Below, in pieces: positions 18,105-25,905 of a stretch of DNA of 64,000 nucleotides (position 1 is its first letter; every line of letters begins with the position of its first letter). The DNA lies in the NCBI GenBank assembly GCA_016708345.1, contig JADJFX010000009.1, positions 1 through 64,000 of the forward strand, written 5' to 3'. The notes below the pieces were generated by a model. It was not told the DNA's origin and did no database searches. It saw nothing but the letters and a program-made list of their open reading frames with translations. Source of the stretch: Candidatus Rhodoferax bjergmarkensis. Lineage in GTDB: Bacteria; Pseudomonadota; Gammaproteobacteria; Burkholderiales; Burkholderiaceae_C. The translations under genes and the position numbers were made by a program.

Positions 18105-18335
18105 TCAGTGGTTCAGCACGGCCCGGATGCGCTCAATCGTGTCTTCCACCCTGGCCCGGGTCGAGACCTCCAGCCCCAAACGGCGGGCAATGTCATTGAC
18201 CCGCGCGGCGTTCAGGGGCATGCCACCGGCGTCAATCGCGGCAATCAATTCGCGGGCGCGTTGCCGGTCCGGGCAAGGGTCCTTGCCTGCAGGCAGCATT
18301 TTTTTGAGCCAGCGCAGGAAATGCGGTGTTGTCAC
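18105..18335 (-). CDS. Conserved hypothetical small protein
   Basis: The GTG at 18335 gives a 76-residue protein (TTPHFLRWLKKMLPAGKD near the start) that is charged, mostly helical and ends AVLNH. It lies 20 bp downstream of the CWC gene in the same direction, so the two are probably co-transcribed. No domain is recognised. A longer reading upstream overlaps the CWC gene and is unlikely. Confidence 0.6.
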   Translation of the reverse strand: MTTPHFLRWLKKMLPAGKDPCPDRQRARELIAAIDAGGMPLNAARVNDIARRLGLEVSTRARVEDTIERIRAVLNH

Positions 18336-18355
18336 GGCGAGAACCTTGTCGGTTG

Positions 18356-18571
18356 TCAGGGTGCATCGCCTTTGCCGCAGGCCGCGCACAAACAGGCTTT
18401 GCCACGGGCGTGTTCGGGAATGCGCGACAGCAAACTGGCCTCGAACCTGGCTTGGCTGCACCAGCACGGCGGCTGCTTGACGCCAGAGGCGCGTTCCACT
18501 TCCATTGCACAAAGGTTCTCTTGTCCACACAGCGGACACTGGTTGGGGTCAATGGGCAGGGCGACTTGCAT
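18356..18571 (-). CDS. Cysteine-rich CWC family protein
   Basis: This 71-residue protein has eight Cys arranged as CPLCGQENLCAM, then PCWC, then CLCAACGKG, the pattern of the CWC family, probably binding a metal. It has no signal peptide. The function of the family is not known. It is followed by a small gene of unknown function. Confidence 0.82.
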   Translation of the reverse strand: MQVALPIDPNQCPLCGQENLCAMEVERASGVKQPPCWCSQARFEASLLSRIPEHARGKACLCAACGKGDAP

Positions 18572-18648
18572 GAGAGGCTCCTAGGCTGGGCTTTTCGACA
18601 ATGAAGCAGTGTAGCTGTGACGGTAGCAGCCCGATAGACTCGGGGTCT

Positions 18649-19602
18649 ATGCCAAACACCAAGTCTCAGGGGCAAGCTCTCAGCCCGGTTTCATTGCCCT
18701 GCGGCATCACCGTGCTGGAGCGTGGCTGGCTGTCGTCCAACAGTGTGGTGCTGTGTGGGCGCGAGCGCACGGCGCTCATCGACAGCGGCTACGGTCTGCA
18801 TGCGGCGCAAACCAGTTTGCTGGTGCAGTCGGTGCTCAAGGGGCGTGGCCTGGATGTGCTGGTCAATACCCATCTGCACAGCGACCACTGCGGCGGCAAC
18901 GCAGCGCTGCAAAACGATTACCCCCAGCTCGTAACCCTGATTCCGCCGGGGCAGTTCCACCACGTGAGTGCCTGGAACCCGTACGCCCTGAGCTACACGC
19001 CCACCGGCCAGACCTGCCCGCAGTTTCGTTTTGACGCGGTGCTGGTGCCGGGCTCGGAGCTCACTCTCGGTGACTGGCTGTGGCAGGTTCACGCCGCGCC
19101 GGGGCACGACCCCCACTCGGTGATTCTGTTTGAGCCCGCGTTGCGCCTGCTGGTGTCGGCCGATGCCCTGTGGCAGCGCGGCTTTGGGGTGGTTTTTCCG
19201 GAGCTCGATGGCGATGATGCCTTTGAGTCCGTGGGTGCCACGCTGGACTTGATCGAATCCCTGGCTCCTGCGACCGTGATTCCGGGTCATGGGGCGGTCT
19301 TTACCGATGTGCCGGCGTCCATTGCCGTAGCCCGAGAGCGCCTGAACGGCTTTGTCACCCACCCGGCCAAACACATTCGTTACGCCGCCAAAGTTCTTCT
19401 TAAATTCAGACTGCTTGAAGTCCAAAGCTTGGAGCTGCCCGGTTTGATTGCTTGGGCGCAAGCCACGCCTTACTTTGGCATGCTGGCGAGGCGGCATTTT
19501 CCGGAGTCGGACTTTGCAGACTTGCTGGCCCAACTGATCCAGGAGCTGGTTCGCGCCGGTGCGGCCACTCAAGAGGGGCAGATGATCCGCAACGCTGACT
19601 GA
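18649..19602 (+). CDS. MBL-fold metallo-hydrolase
   Basis: This zinc hydrolase of the metallo-beta-lactamase superfamily has about 317 residues. The metal site THLHSDHCGG is followed by the ligands HAAPGHDPHSV (third His), SADALW (bridging Asp) and VIPGHG (last His). The C-terminal quarter is a helical lid (LPGLIAWAQATPYFGML). The ATG at 18649 is chosen because the upstream codons are Cys/Ser-rich and overlap the promoter region. The substrate is unknown; glyoxalase II-like or related hydrolases are possible. Confidence 0.88.
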   Translation: MPNTKSQGQALSPVSLPCGITVLERGWLSSNSVVLCGRERTALIDSGYGLHAAQTSLLVQSVLKGRGLDVLVNTHLHSDHCGGNAALQNDYPQLVTLIPPGQFHHVSAWNPYALSYTPTGQTCPQFRFDAVLVPGSELTLGDWLWQVHAAPGHDPHSVILFEPALRLLVSADALWQRGFGVVFPELDGDDAFESVGATLDLIESLAPATVIPGHGAVFTDVPASIAVARERLNGFVTHPAKHIRYAAKVLLKFRLLEVQSLELPGLIAWAQATPYFGMLARRHFPESDFADLLAQLIQELVRAGAATQEGQMIRNAD

Positions 19603-19651
19603 GTGCGTGGCAATGGCTGGCAATCATTCGGTCAGCGCTCAAAGTTCAGCA

Positions 19652-19707
19652 CAAAATTCGGGCTTACCGCCCGTAAAATATGCGCAACCAGCTACAAAAG
19701 ATATAGC
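19652..19707 (-). repeat. 56-bp dispersed hairpin repeat, copy 2
   Basis: On the minus strand it begins GCTATATCTTTTGTAGCTGG and continues TTGCGCA then ACGGGCGG. It ends 2 bp before the start codon of the pseudouridine synthase gene, so it supplies that gene's upstream region. Confidence 0.85.
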
Positions 19708-19709
19708 AA

Positions 19710-20645
19710 ATGAGCACTCCCGGAAATCCCCCCATCTTTCGCCGCGCAGCCCCTCCGCCCGGAAGGGCCCCATCTACTGCCGCCAAACCCGCCAGCCTTG
19801 GCGCCGCAACGGGTTCACCCGGCACGTTGCGGCTAAATAAGCGCATGGCCGAGCTGGGCATGGCGTCGCGCCGTGAGGCCGATGACTGGATTGGCCGGGG
19901 TTGGGTCAAGGTCAATGGTGAGGTCGCCACCATGGGCATGCAGGTCACGCCCGATGTGCGCATCGAGATCAACAAGCAGGCGCAGGGCCAGCAGGCGAAC
20001 CAGGTCACGATTTTGGTCAACAAACCGATGGGCATTGTGAGCGGTCAGGCAGAGGACGGCCATTTGCCCGCCATTTCCCTGATTCAGCCGCAAAACCGCT
20101 GGACTGAAGACAACGCGCGCTTTTTCTTTCACCCCAAGCAGTTGCAAAGCCTGGTGCCTGCGGGGCGGCTGGACATTGACTCCATAGGCCTTTTGGTGCT
20201 GACGCAAGACGGCAGGGTAGCGCGCCAGCTGATTGGCGAGGATTCGGTGATGGAGAAGGAATACCTGGTGCGCGTCATTTATGTGGGGCTGGACAAGTCC
20301 GGCCAGGCACTGGCCGACCCCAACCCGGGGCAACTGGTGCGCATGGACGATGACGACCCGGTCACCACCAATGTGCAGGCGGTTTTCCCCCCGGCGCTTT
20401 TGGCCAGGTTGCGCCACGGCCTGAGTCTGGATGGCCAGGCCTTGAAGCCCGCCAAGATCAGCTGGCAAAACCCGGAGCAGCTGCGCGTGGTCTTGACCGA
20501 AGGCAAAAAACGCCAGATCCGGCGCATGTGCGAACTGGTGGGGCTCAAGGTGGTGGGCCTCAAGCGCGTGCGCATTGGCAACGTGATGTTGGGCAACCTG
20601 CCCTTGGGCCAGTGGCGTTATCTGGCACCGCACGAGCGCTTTTGA
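19710..20645 (+). CDS. 23S rRNA pseudouridine synthase (RluF/RluB type)
   Basis: An S4 domain at about residues 35-85 (LRLNKRMAELGMASRREADD) is followed by the RsuA/RluB-type catalytic domain. It has NKPMGIVSGQ, the catalytic Asp in PAGRLDIDSIGLLVLTQDG, and TEGKKRQIRRMCELVGL. The C-terminal KRVRIGNVMLGNLPLGQWR is typical. The extra N-terminal 35 residues are Pro/Ala-rich. The family modifies 23S rRNA uridines; similarity in motif spacing favours RluF (U2604) but RluB cannot be excluded. Confidence 0.87.
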   Translation: MSTPGNPPIFRRAAPPPGRAPSTAAKPASLGAATGSPGTLRLNKRMAELGMASRREADDWIGRGWVKVNGEVATMGMQVTPDVRIEINKQAQGQQANQVTILVNKPMGIVSGQAEDGHLPAISLIQPQNRWTEDNARFFFHPKQLQSLVPAGRLDIDSIGLLVLTQDGRVARQLIGEDSVMEKEYLVRVIYVGLDKSGQALADPNPGQLVRMDDDDPVTTNVQAVFPPALLARLRHGLSLDGQALKPAKISWQNPEQLRVVLTEGKKRQIRRMCELVGLKVVGLKRVRIGNVMLGNLPLGQWRYLAPHERF

Positions 20646-20762
20646 CGGGTAGCTGGGACGGGTTGACGGATTCAAATTCGACTCCAAACCCTAGGGGAAC
20701 AACCGCGCGTCCCCCACAATGCCTCCGGCGCTTGGGCTTTTTCATCCAGCGGCCACGACATC

Positions 20763-22028
20763 ATGAACAAACCTGAATCCAACACACATTTGCGCGCGTC
20801 TGACATACGGGCTATTGCTCAGCTGGCAACCCAAGCCACCTTGGGTGTTTCCAAAATCGCCGAGGGCGTTCAACAGGCGGTATGGAGCACAGTGGGTGTG
20901 CCCGGCGGCAAAGAGCCCGGCACCACGCGCGGCATCACCGGCTTGGTGTACCAGACGGTCAACGGCATCACCGAACTTGTGGGCAAAGGTGCGCAAGCGC
21001 TGCTTGAAGGGCTGGAGCCGATGCTGGACATGGCTGACGACGCCGCACCCGGCACCCCCGAGCGCGAGGCGGTGCTGGCGGCACTCAATGGCGTGATGGG
21101 CGACCGGCTGGCCGCCAGCAACAACCCGCTGGCCACCCACATGACTCTGCGCTACCGGGGTGAAGCGCTGGACTGGCAGGCGCTGCCCGCTGAAATGAAT
21201 GCAAGCGCCAAAGTGCTGGTGCTGATTCACGGCCTGTGCATGAACGACATCCAGTGGCAAACGCCGCGCCCGACCCAGCCAGACGGGGAAGAAAACGACG
21301 TGATCGACCACGGCGCATCCTTGAGCGCTGCCTTGGGTTACACCCCCATTTATGTGCGCTACAACACCGGGCTGCACACCTCGCAAAACGCGCACGAACT
21401 GTCCAGCCAGCTGGAGCAACTGGTCAGCCATTGGCCGGTGCCGGTGGAAGAGATCACCGTGCTGGCCCACAGCATGGGGGGCTTGGTGACGCGCGGGGCG
21501 GTTTACTACGCCGGGCAGGAACAGCGGCAATGGTTGCAGTACCTGAAAAACATCATTTTTTTGGGCACGCCCCACCACGGCTCCCCGCTGGAGCGGGCGG
21601 GTAATTGGGTGGACGTGATTCTGGGCAGCACGCCTTACACCGCGCCCTTTGCCAAGCTGGGGCAATTGCGCAGCGCGGGCATTACCGACCTGCGCTTTGG
21701 CCATGTGCTCGATGCCGACTGGCAGGGCCACGACCGCTTTGACCACAAACCCGATGAGCGCCAGATTGTGCCCTTGCCCGAGGGCGTGGCGTGTTACTGC
21801 GTGGCCGCAACCACCGCCGCCGAACGCAGCGAATTGGTGGACCAACTGGTGGGCGATGGTCTGGTGCCGCTGCACAGCGCACTGGGCGAGCATGACGACA
21901 CGCGGCGCAGCCTCGCGTTCGCACCTTCAGCGCAGCTGATCGTCTACCGCACCAGTCACCTGGATTTATTGACTCGTTCCAAAGTGACGCGCCAGATTGT
22001 GCAATGGCTCAGGCCGCAGCCAGCCTGA
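20763..22028 (+). CDS. Alpha/beta hydrolase (lipase/esterase-like)
   Basis: The hydrolase core starts near residue 135 with KVLVLIHGLCMNDIQW and contains the nucleophile elbow AHSMGGLVTRG and a FLGTPHHGSPLERAGN segment. A late LVPLHSAL and His-containing SHLDLL fit the acid and His of a catalytic triad. The N-terminal 130 residues (IRAIAQLATQATLGVSKIAEG) are helical and unassigned. No signal peptide. Substrate unknown; polyester or lipid hydrolysis is plausible from the lipase-like loop after the nucleophile. Confidence 0.82.
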   Translation: MNKPESNTHLRASDIRAIAQLATQATLGVSKIAEGVQQAVWSTVGVPGGKEPGTTRGITGLVYQTVNGITELVGKGAQALLEGLEPMLDMADDAAPGTPEREAVLAALNGVMGDRLAASNNPLATHMTLRYRGEALDWQALPAEMNASAKVLVLIHGLCMNDIQWQTPRPTQPDGEENDVIDHGASLSAALGYTPIYVRYNTGLHTSQNAHELSSQLEQLVSHWPVPVEEITVLAHSMGGLVTRGAVYYAGQEQRQWLQYLKNIIFLGTPHHGSPLERAGNWVDVILGSTPYTAPFAKLGQLRSAGITDLRFGHVLDADWQGHDRFDHKPDERQIVPLPEGVACYCVAATTAAERSELVDQLVGDGLVPLHSALGEHDDTRRSLAFAPSAQLIVYRTSHLDLLTRSKVTRQIVQWLRPQPA

Positions 22029-22034
22029 CCGGAA

Positions 22035-24083
22035 TTAGTTGCCCCCCGGGCTTTTTGCAAAACGGTCCAGCGCTTTGAGCAAGTTGCCCGGCCGAGCAAG
22101 CTCAACCACCAGTTCCTGCGCCGCCCCGAACTCCGGCAGCTTCATGGACGCGGTCAGATTGGTGCGGTAGTTCAGAGCGGGATTGGAGCTGGACGGGTTT
22201 TTGGCAATGGACAATTCATACAGCGCATAGGCTGCCACGCGGCTGAAGGGAACGCCTTTGCCCGTGTCGTACATCACGGCAAGGCTCGTCAGCGCGCTGT
22301 TGAGCCCTTGCTGTGCGGCCAGCCGGTACCATTTGACGGCTTGTTTCGCATCCGCCGCGACCCCTTGGCCCTTGGCGTATTTCAGGCCAATTTGGTACTG
22401 GGCACTGGCCATGCCCTGTTCAGCAGCCTTGAGAAACCAGAGTGCCGCCTGCTCGTAACTCTGTTGCACCGCCTGGCCTTTTTCGTATTTCAAGCCAACA
22501 GCAAACTGCGCCGGGGCAATGCCTTGGTCGGCCGCCAGCCGGTACCATTGATAAGCATTAATGACATCCGGCTTGACTCCTTGGCCCAGGTCGTACTTGG
22601 CACCCAGACCATATTGCGCAAGGGCCACACCCTGTTCGGCTGCCAACTGATACCACTTCACGGCCTCTTTGTAGTCTTGCTTCACGCCCTTGCCGTTGTC
22701 GTACAGCCAGCCCAAGCCATATTGAGCGTCGTCATGCCCCTGTTCGGCTGCCAGCCGGTACCACTTGCCGGACTCTTTGTAGTCCTGCGGCACCCCCTGA
22801 CCTTTGCTGAACTTGACACCCAGGTTGTACTGACCACTGGCCAGCCCTTGGTCAGCGGCCAGTCGGTACCATTTGACGGCTTCAGTGAAATTCTGCGGTA
22901 CTCCCTTGCCCCGGTCGTACATCCAGCCTAGGCCATACTGCGCGTTGGCATAACCTTGGCGGGCGGAGCGGTGGTACCACTTGACGGCTTCGGCATGGTC
23001 TTGCGTCACTCCCTGGCCCTTGTCGTACAGCCAGCCCAGGCTGTACTGGGCCAGTGCATAGCCTTGGCCAGCAGACAAGCCAAACAACTTCAACGCTTTC
23101 GGGTAGTCTTGCGTCACTCCTTGGCCGCGCTCGTATTTGGCACCCAAAGCGTATTGGGCCGGAGCGTGACCTTGGTCGGCAGCCAACTGGTACCACTTGA
23201 TGACCTCCTGGAGGTCCTGCGCGACGCCCTGGCCCTGCTCAATCATCCAACCAAGACTGTACTGGGCGTCTGCATAGCCCTTGGTGGCTGACAGCCGGTA
23301 CCATCTGACGGCTTCTTTGAGGTCTTTCGTCACGGCCAGGCCGTTGTAGTACATCCAGCCGATATTGAACTGGGCCATGTCGCTGCCTTGATCGGCCGCC
23401 AGGCGGTACCACTTCAAGGCCTCTTGATAGTTTTGCGGGATTCCCTGACCGGCGTCGTGCATCCAGCCCAAGCCGAACTGCGCTGCGGCGTTACCTTGCT
23501 CCGCCGCCATGCGGTACCACTTGACTGCTTCCGTGGAGCTTTGCGGCACGCCTTTGCCACTGGCGTACATCCAGCCCAGGTTTTTCTGGGCACTGGCATA
23601 GCCCTGTTCAGCAGCCAGTCGAAACCACTTGACTGCCAGCGCGTAATCTTGCGTCATCCCCTTGCCATTGGCCGCCATCCAACCCAGGTTGTACTGGGCC
23701 AAGGCGTTGCCTTGGTCGGCGGCCTTGCCGTACCACTGGGCCGCCTCCTTGTCGTCTTCTGTTACGCCTTTGCCGTTGTCGTACATCCAGCCCAGGTTGT
23801 ACTGCGCTAGCGCGTTACCCTGATCGGCGGCCTTGCGGTACCAATCGGCCGCTTCCTCGTAATCATGTTTGACGCCCTGGCCATGGTTGTACATCATCCC
23901 AAGATAGGCTTGGGCGACATCGTTGCCCTGTTTGGCCAGTGGCCTGAACTCGCGCAAGGCCCGCTCGTAATAGCCCTTGCTGTGGTACTCCACACCCTCG
24001 TCAATACCGGCCAGAGCCGAACTACACAACAAGGTGCCACACAAACCAAGCGTAAATAAGAAGGCGGACAGTCGGAAGTTCAT
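22035..24083 (-). CDS. Sel1-repeat (SLR) protein with 16 repeats
   Basis: A signal peptide (LSAFLFTLGLCGTLLCSSALA) precedes 16 Sel1-like repeats of 36 residues, most in the form AxQGxxxAQYxLGWMYxxGKGV. Each is a helix-turn-helix that builds a solenoid for protein binding. A C-terminal stretch of about 80 residues is not repetitive. The protein should be secreted to the periplasm, where Sel1 proteins often scaffold envelope complexes. The partner is unknown. It converges on the hydrolase gene with a 6-bp gap. Confidence 0.9.
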   Translation of the reverse strand: MNFRLSAFLFTLGLCGTLLCSSALAGIDEGVEYHSKGYYERALREFRPLAKQGNDVAQAYLGMMYNHGQGVKHDYEEAADWYRKAADQGNALAQYNLGWMYDNGKGVTEDDKEAAQWYGKAADQGNALAQYNLGWMAANGKGMTQDYALAVKWFRLAAEQGYASAQKNLGWMYASGKGVPQSSTEAVKWYRMAAEQGNAAAQFGLGWMHDAGQGIPQNYQEALKWYRLAADQGSDMAQFNIGWMYYNGLAVTKDLKEAVRWYRLSATKGYADAQYSLGWMIEQGQGVAQDLQEVIKWYQLAADQGHAPAQYALGAKYERGQGVTQDYPKALKLFGLSAGQGYALAQYSLGWLYDKGQGVTQDHAEAVKWYHRSARQGYANAQYGLGWMYDRGKGVPQNFTEAVKWYRLAADQGLASGQYNLGVKFSKGQGVPQDYKESGKWYRLAAEQGHDDAQYGLGWLYDNGKGVKQDYKEAVKWYQLAAEQGVALAQYGLGAKYDLGQGVKPDVINAYQWYRLAADQGIAPAQFAVGLKYEKGQAVQQSYEQAALWFLKAAEQGMASAQYQIGLKYAKGQGVAADAKQAVKWYRLAAQQGLNSALTSLAVMYDTGKGVPFSRVAAYALYELSIAKNPSSSNPALNYRTNLTASMKLPEFGAAQELVVELARPGNLLKALDRFAKSPGGN

Positions 24084-24122
24084 GAATCCCTTGGGGTCTT
24101 GGATGAAATCAAAGGCCTGAGT

Positions 24123-25331
24123 TTATGCCACCGCTCGCGCCTGCCGCAATGCGCTGATTTCCTGCGCGCTGTAACCCAAACCCGCCAGCAACTCGCCGGT
24201 GTGCTGGCCCAGTGTGGGCGGATTCAGGCGAACGCCCAAGCGCTGGCCGTCCAGCGTGAAGGGAAACAGCGCGGTCTGTGCGGTTTGTCCGGCGCGCTCG
24301 CCATCGGGCAAGGTGATGTCAGCCAGCCCACCGGTGGCCAGCAAATGCTCGTCGTCATACAGCTCTTCGGGCCTGCGGATCGGCGCAAACGGCAACTCAT
24401 GCGCCAAGAGAAGGGCCGTCAGTTCGCCCGCATCGTGGTGGGCCAGACGCTCGCGCAGCGCAGGTATCAAGGTGGCGCGCCGGCGCACGCGCTCGTTGTT
24501 GCTTGCGTAGTCCGGGTCGGCTTTCAAGTCCGCCAAACCCAGCGCATCGCAAAAGGTTGCCCACTGCGCGTCACTGACCGCAGCCAGAAAAATTTGCTCA
24601 CCATTTTTCACCGTGAACACGTCATACACAGCCCAAGGCGAAATGCGCGCAGGCATGGGGGCAGCCGCTTGGCCGGTGATGGCGTACTGCAGCATGTGCT
24701 GGCCCACCAGAAAGACATTGTTTTCGAACAGTGCGCTTTGCACCTCTTGCCCCTTGCCAGTGATGCCCCGGCGAATCAAGGCCCCCAGCGCGCCGATGGC
24801 GCCAAACATGCCGCCCATGATGTCGTTCACGCTGGTGCCTGCGCGCAGCGGGTCGCCCGGGCGACCGGTCATGTAGGCCAGGCCGCCCATCATCTGCACC
24901 ACTTCATCCAGCGCCGGGCGGTTTTCGTAAGGGCCGGGCAAAAAGCCTTTGTGGCTGACGTAGATGACGCGCTCATTGACCTTGGAGAGTGCGGCGTAGT
25001 CCAGCCCATATTTGGCCATGGTGCCGGGCTTGAAGTTTTCGGCCACCACATCGGCGGTGGCAGCCAGGCGGCGGGCGGCATCAGCGCCTTCGGGCGAGTG
25101 CAGGTCAAGCGCAATACTTTTCTTGTTGCGGTTGAACATGGGAAAGAACCCGGCACCCGCTCCCAGCAAATGCCGCGTGCGGTCGCCGTCAATCGGCTCC
25201 ACCTTGATGACCTCGGCTCCCATGTCGGCCAACACCATGCCGCATGTGGGGCCCATGACCATGTGGGTGAATTCAACCACCCGCAAACCGGTCAGTGGCA
25301 GGGAATTGGAAGGGGCGCAGGGTTGGGTCAT
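24123..25331 (-). CDS. CaiB/BaiF family CoA-transferase
   Basis: This family III CoA-transferase has about 402 residues. The ATG at 25331 (MTQPCAPSNSLPLTG) is followed by the family start LRVVEFTHMVMGPTCGMVLA and GAEVIKVEP. The conserved active-site Asp lies in YENRPALDEVVQMMGG. LAYMTGRPGDPLRAGTSVND completes the CoA-binding core, and the second domain is recognised by PFAPIRRPEEL. It moves CoA between acyl donors and acids; the acids are unknown. It lies 39 bp upstream (on the minus strand) of the Sel1 gene. Confidence 0.9.
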   Translation of the reverse strand: MTQPCAPSNSLPLTGLRVVEFTHMVMGPTCGMVLADMGAEVIKVEPIDGDRTRHLLGAGAGFFPMFNRNKKSIALDLHSPEGADAARRLAATADVVAENFKPGTMAKYGLDYAALSKVNERVIYVSHKGFLPGPYENRPALDEVVQMMGGLAYMTGRPGDPLRAGTSVNDIMGGMFGAIGALGALIRRGITGKGQEVQSALFENNVFLVGQHMLQYAITGQAAAPMPARISPWAVYDVFTVKNGEQIFLAAVSDAQWATFCDALGLADLKADPDYASNNERVRRRATLIPALRERLAHHDAGELTALLLAHELPFAPIRRPEELYDDEHLLATGGLADITLPDGERAGQTAQTALFPFTLDGQRLGVRLNPPTLGQHTGELLAGLGYSAQEISALRQARAVA

Positions 25332-25395
25332 GGAAATGTAGGTAGGTGAAGGTTTTTGAATTTCCTTATTTTCGCTTCCAAAAATGACGGATAAC

Positions 25396-25432
25396 AACTT
25401 CCAACTTCCAACTTCCAACTTCCAAAACTTCC
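25396..25432. repeat. Tandem AACTTCC repeats
   Basis: Four copies of the 7-mer AACTTCC and a fifth with two extra A lie next to the inverted element that follows. A related GGAAGTTC motif is found beside the second element copy near 25733, so both elements carry similar flanks. The whole stretch from 25332 to 25905 contains no gene. Confidence 0.75.
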
Positions 25433-25433
25433 G

Positions 25434-25510
25434 TTTCCCCCACTCCCCCCAACCCCCTCGCCCCGCCGGGCGAGGGGGAGCCCAACAGCCCTATTTGGCC
25501 GCGTGTTCAA
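25434..25510 (-). repeat. GC-rich palindromic element (family C), inverted copy
   Basis: On the minus strand it reads TTGAACACGCGGCCAAATAG then GGCTGTTGGGCTCC, a GC-rich hairpin (CCCCTCGCCC/GGGCGAGGGG), and GTTGGGGGGAGTGGGGG. It forms a long imperfect inverted repeat with the copy at 25638-25735. Confidence 0.85.
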
Positions 25511-25637
25511 AGTCGATGAGTTCCACACCAGCGCCAACCAAGGCGCTGTGCCTAGTGAAGCTGTGCAGGCGTCGGTTGCTGACTCAAAAACCATAAACCC
25601 AAACCTCAAACAGCGATTGTCCCAACGCGCAGCCGTG

Positions 25638-25735
25638 CGGGTACTTCTCCACTTAAAACACGCGGCCAAATGGGCTGTTCAAAGCTCCCCCTCGCCCGGC
25701 GGGGCGAGGGGGTTGGGGGGAGTGGGGGAAACGGA
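25638..25735 (+). repeat. GC-rich palindromic element (family C), direct copy
   Basis: It reads GCGGGTACTTCTCCACTT, ACACGCGGCCAAATGGGCTG, a hairpin with arms CCCCTCGCCC and GGGCGAGGGG, then GGTTGGGGGGAGTGGGGG. A third copy with a different but still self-complementary hairpin lies inside uvrA at 47243-47345. Confidence 0.85.
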
Positions 25736-25905
25736 AGTTCGGAAGTTCCGAAGTCGGAAAAATAGTACGAGTCCACCCTGTTGTCGCCCCTGAAATTGAG
25801 CTCAATTTCATCGACTTTTCACTGACTTTGTATCATCTAGCCTGTTTGAACGAGTTTTTGCCTTCCTTTTTTGCCCATTTTCCCCTCTCACCAAAGCTTC
25901 ACACC

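Noticed and set aside
20668..20692. Half copy of the family D palindrome after the pseudouridine synthase
   Set aside because: Only a short, partly matching stretch (TTCAAATTCGACTCCAAA) without the partner arm.
22035..25331. Long open frames opposite the Sel1 and CoA-transferase genes
   Set aside because: They shadow clear genes on the minus strand and have no family motifs.
25396..25735. CRISPR-like array
   Set aside because: Tandem 7-mers and two hairpin copies only; no regular repeats with spacers and no cas genes.
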